Assembly (NCBI RefSeq): GCF_000003855.2
Contig: NW_003101680.1
Span: 3,904,074-3,968,073, forward strand
DNA length: 64,000 nt
Direction: 5' to 3'
From: Blastomyces gilchristii SLH14081
Taxonomy: Eukaryota; Ascomycota; Eurotiomycetes; Onygenales; Ajellomycetaceae
The position numbers and the translations under genes are program-made. Shown in pieces: positions 63,033-64,000 of this stretch. Position 1 is the stretch's first letter; every line of letters starts with the position of its first letter. The notes under the pieces were generated by a model. That model had not been told where the DNA came from. It ran no database searches and saw nothing but the letters and a program-made list of their open reading frames with translations.

Positions 63033-64000
63033 TAGACTGGCCGGCGGGACCATGAATTTCACATTTGATTTCATTTGATGTGGTCTCATACATTTCTTGG
63101 CGTGAGTCTCACCAGGACCAAGCCTCAAAAAAATCTGAAAATGAACCATTTCTGAGAGAAATGGTGTGAAAAATGACCAGATTTAATTCAAGAACAGTGA
63201 AATGAGAGTAATTTCTCAGAATAAACTGTGAAAGATGATCATTCTTTCAAAATCAGAATGAGACTGAGACTGAAGATTAAAATCAGTCTCATTCAGTTCA
63301 TTCAGTGATTGCTTATATAATCAGAATTTAGTAATGATTATTGATAACACTTATGAAACAACTAAATACATTCTTGTGTAAGTTTATTCTTCACTTTCTC
63401 ATGAAAACTACACTTCTCTGATATACTGTGATCAGAGGTATTAAACTGTCTGATAATTCCATGTTTTATAATCATGAGTTTCTTGATTGTTTCTTCTTGT
63501 AATTGTTTCTGATAATAGTAATAAATATCTTGACTTGAGTTGAACTTTCACTTCATTCTCATCTCTGTCAATGAAATTATCAGAATATCACACATCATCA
63601 GTGCAACAGTTGAATATATACTCTCAACAATTTTTCATAACTCTAGAATTGATTTAATGTGTAAATTTATCAGATCATCTTGAAGATAGCAGTCAAATTC
63701 AGTTTTATAAGTATGTAGTTTTGCCTGATTTTTAATTGCAATCAATGTATACAAGTTCTGTTTCAAGTTAGTATTATAGTTCTATGAGATATGAAGTATT
63801 ATCAAAGATTGTTACTTACTAGGGAATTATATTTCACTGTCTTCACATCTTGAACATCTGCTTATTCAAATCTCTGATAGTTAGTATTGTAGTAGTCTCA
63901 GGCTAATTTGACATACAAGTCTTATTTCTTCTCTGTTCAATCTTGAGAAGTGTAGATGTTAACTCAATGAGAGAAATCTAGTAGAGCTGCTACAGCATAG
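63033..64000 (-). mobile_element. hAT copy E, 5' part, truncated by window end
   Basis: Begins TAGACTGGCCGGCGGGACC inside copy C and is collinear with copies A and D to the end of the window. The minus strand gives the C-terminal transposase: a YAVAALLDFSH strand at the very end, a TEFDCYLQDDL stretch near 63700 and the CDILIISLTE helix near 63590-63560. The left end is the least mutated of the three full-size forward copies. The target duplication cannot be checked. Confidence 0.88.

Larger units (their letters stand above)
26150..64000. repeat. AT-rich, RIP-like mutated isochore of nested transposons
   Basis: Nearly 38 kb with no intact host gene. GG, CC and CG are almost absent, and every family pair compared differs mainly by transitions. 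Almost all of it is assigned below to hAT copies A-E, three gypsy elements and one MITE. Confidence 0.9.
41880..64000 (+). mobile_element. hAT copy C, interrupted, runs past window end
   Basis: Starts TAGACTGATTATGT at 41880 inside B (8-bp target would be TATACAGC, 41872-41879). It is interrupted after 14 bp by copy D, resumes at 55797, is interrupted by LTR3 at 56019, resumes at 61734, and is interrupted by copy E at 63033. Its sequence is the reverse complement of the right third of copy A. The transposase part lies beyond the window. Confidence 0.78.

Noticed and set aside
26150..64000. CRISPR-like or phage-like repeat arrays
   Set aside because: The repeats resolve into LTRs, TIRs and microsatellites of eukaryotic transposons; no regular spacer array exists.

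Overview
The window is a filamentous-fungal chromosome segment. It has short introns (42-113 nt, GT..AG, with CTAAC/CTGAC-like branch sites), Eurotiomycete-type genes, and a sharp split into gene-rich and AT-rich halves. Large AT-rich blocks full of mutated Ty3/gypsy elements next to normal-GC genes suggest Onygenales (a Blastomyces/Emmonsia/Histoplasma-like genome). This assignment is inference, not proof.

Positions 1-25.9 kb are ordinary genic DNA with nine genes: the 3' end of an ABCC-type ABC transporter, a GMC oxidoreductase (-), a seven-TM fungal rhodopsin-fold protein, a PEP-mutase/isocitrate-lyase-like enzyme (-), proteasome subunit Rpn2, a cytochrome b5-acyl-CoA dehydrogenase fusion, elongation factor Spt5, nuclear-movement protein NudC, and mitochondrial aspartyl-tRNA synthetase (-). 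For all eight complete genes the exon joins were worked out by hand, and every splice keeps the frame. Rpn2, Spt5, NudC and the synthetase are housekeeping genes; no biosynthetic cluster is evident.

At about 26.0-26.2 kb the base composition collapses and no intact host gene is seen to the window end. The AT-rich block can be parsed almost completely as a nested tower of transposons. The base layer is hAT-like DNA transposons: TIR starting TAGACTG, 8-bp target duplications, and a broken minus-strand hAT transposase in the + oriented copies. Five full-size copies are called A-E here. Into them are inserted three complete but dead Ty3/gypsy elements (LTR1 26685-40341 with 541-bp LTRs; LTR2 47425-55717 with 180-bp LTRs; LTR3 56019-61733 with 333/336-bp LTRs) and a 506-bp hAT MITE. 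Order: B contains LTR1 (which contains A), the MITE and C. C contains D (which contains LTR2), LTR3 and E. Target duplications are visible for LTR1, LTR2, LTR3, A, D and the MITE, and paralogous empty sites for most of them.

Coding regions in the tower are broken by transition mutations: TGG to TGA, CAA to TAA, Gly to Glu/Asp, Cys to Tyr. CC, GG and CG are nearly absent while CA and TG remain common, which is a RIP-like signature but not the classical CpA-only one. The more unusual points are insertion clustering at one end of the hAT elements, a second conserved reading frame in the hAT family, antisense open frames inside LTR2, and a GC-rich island spared inside LTR1.
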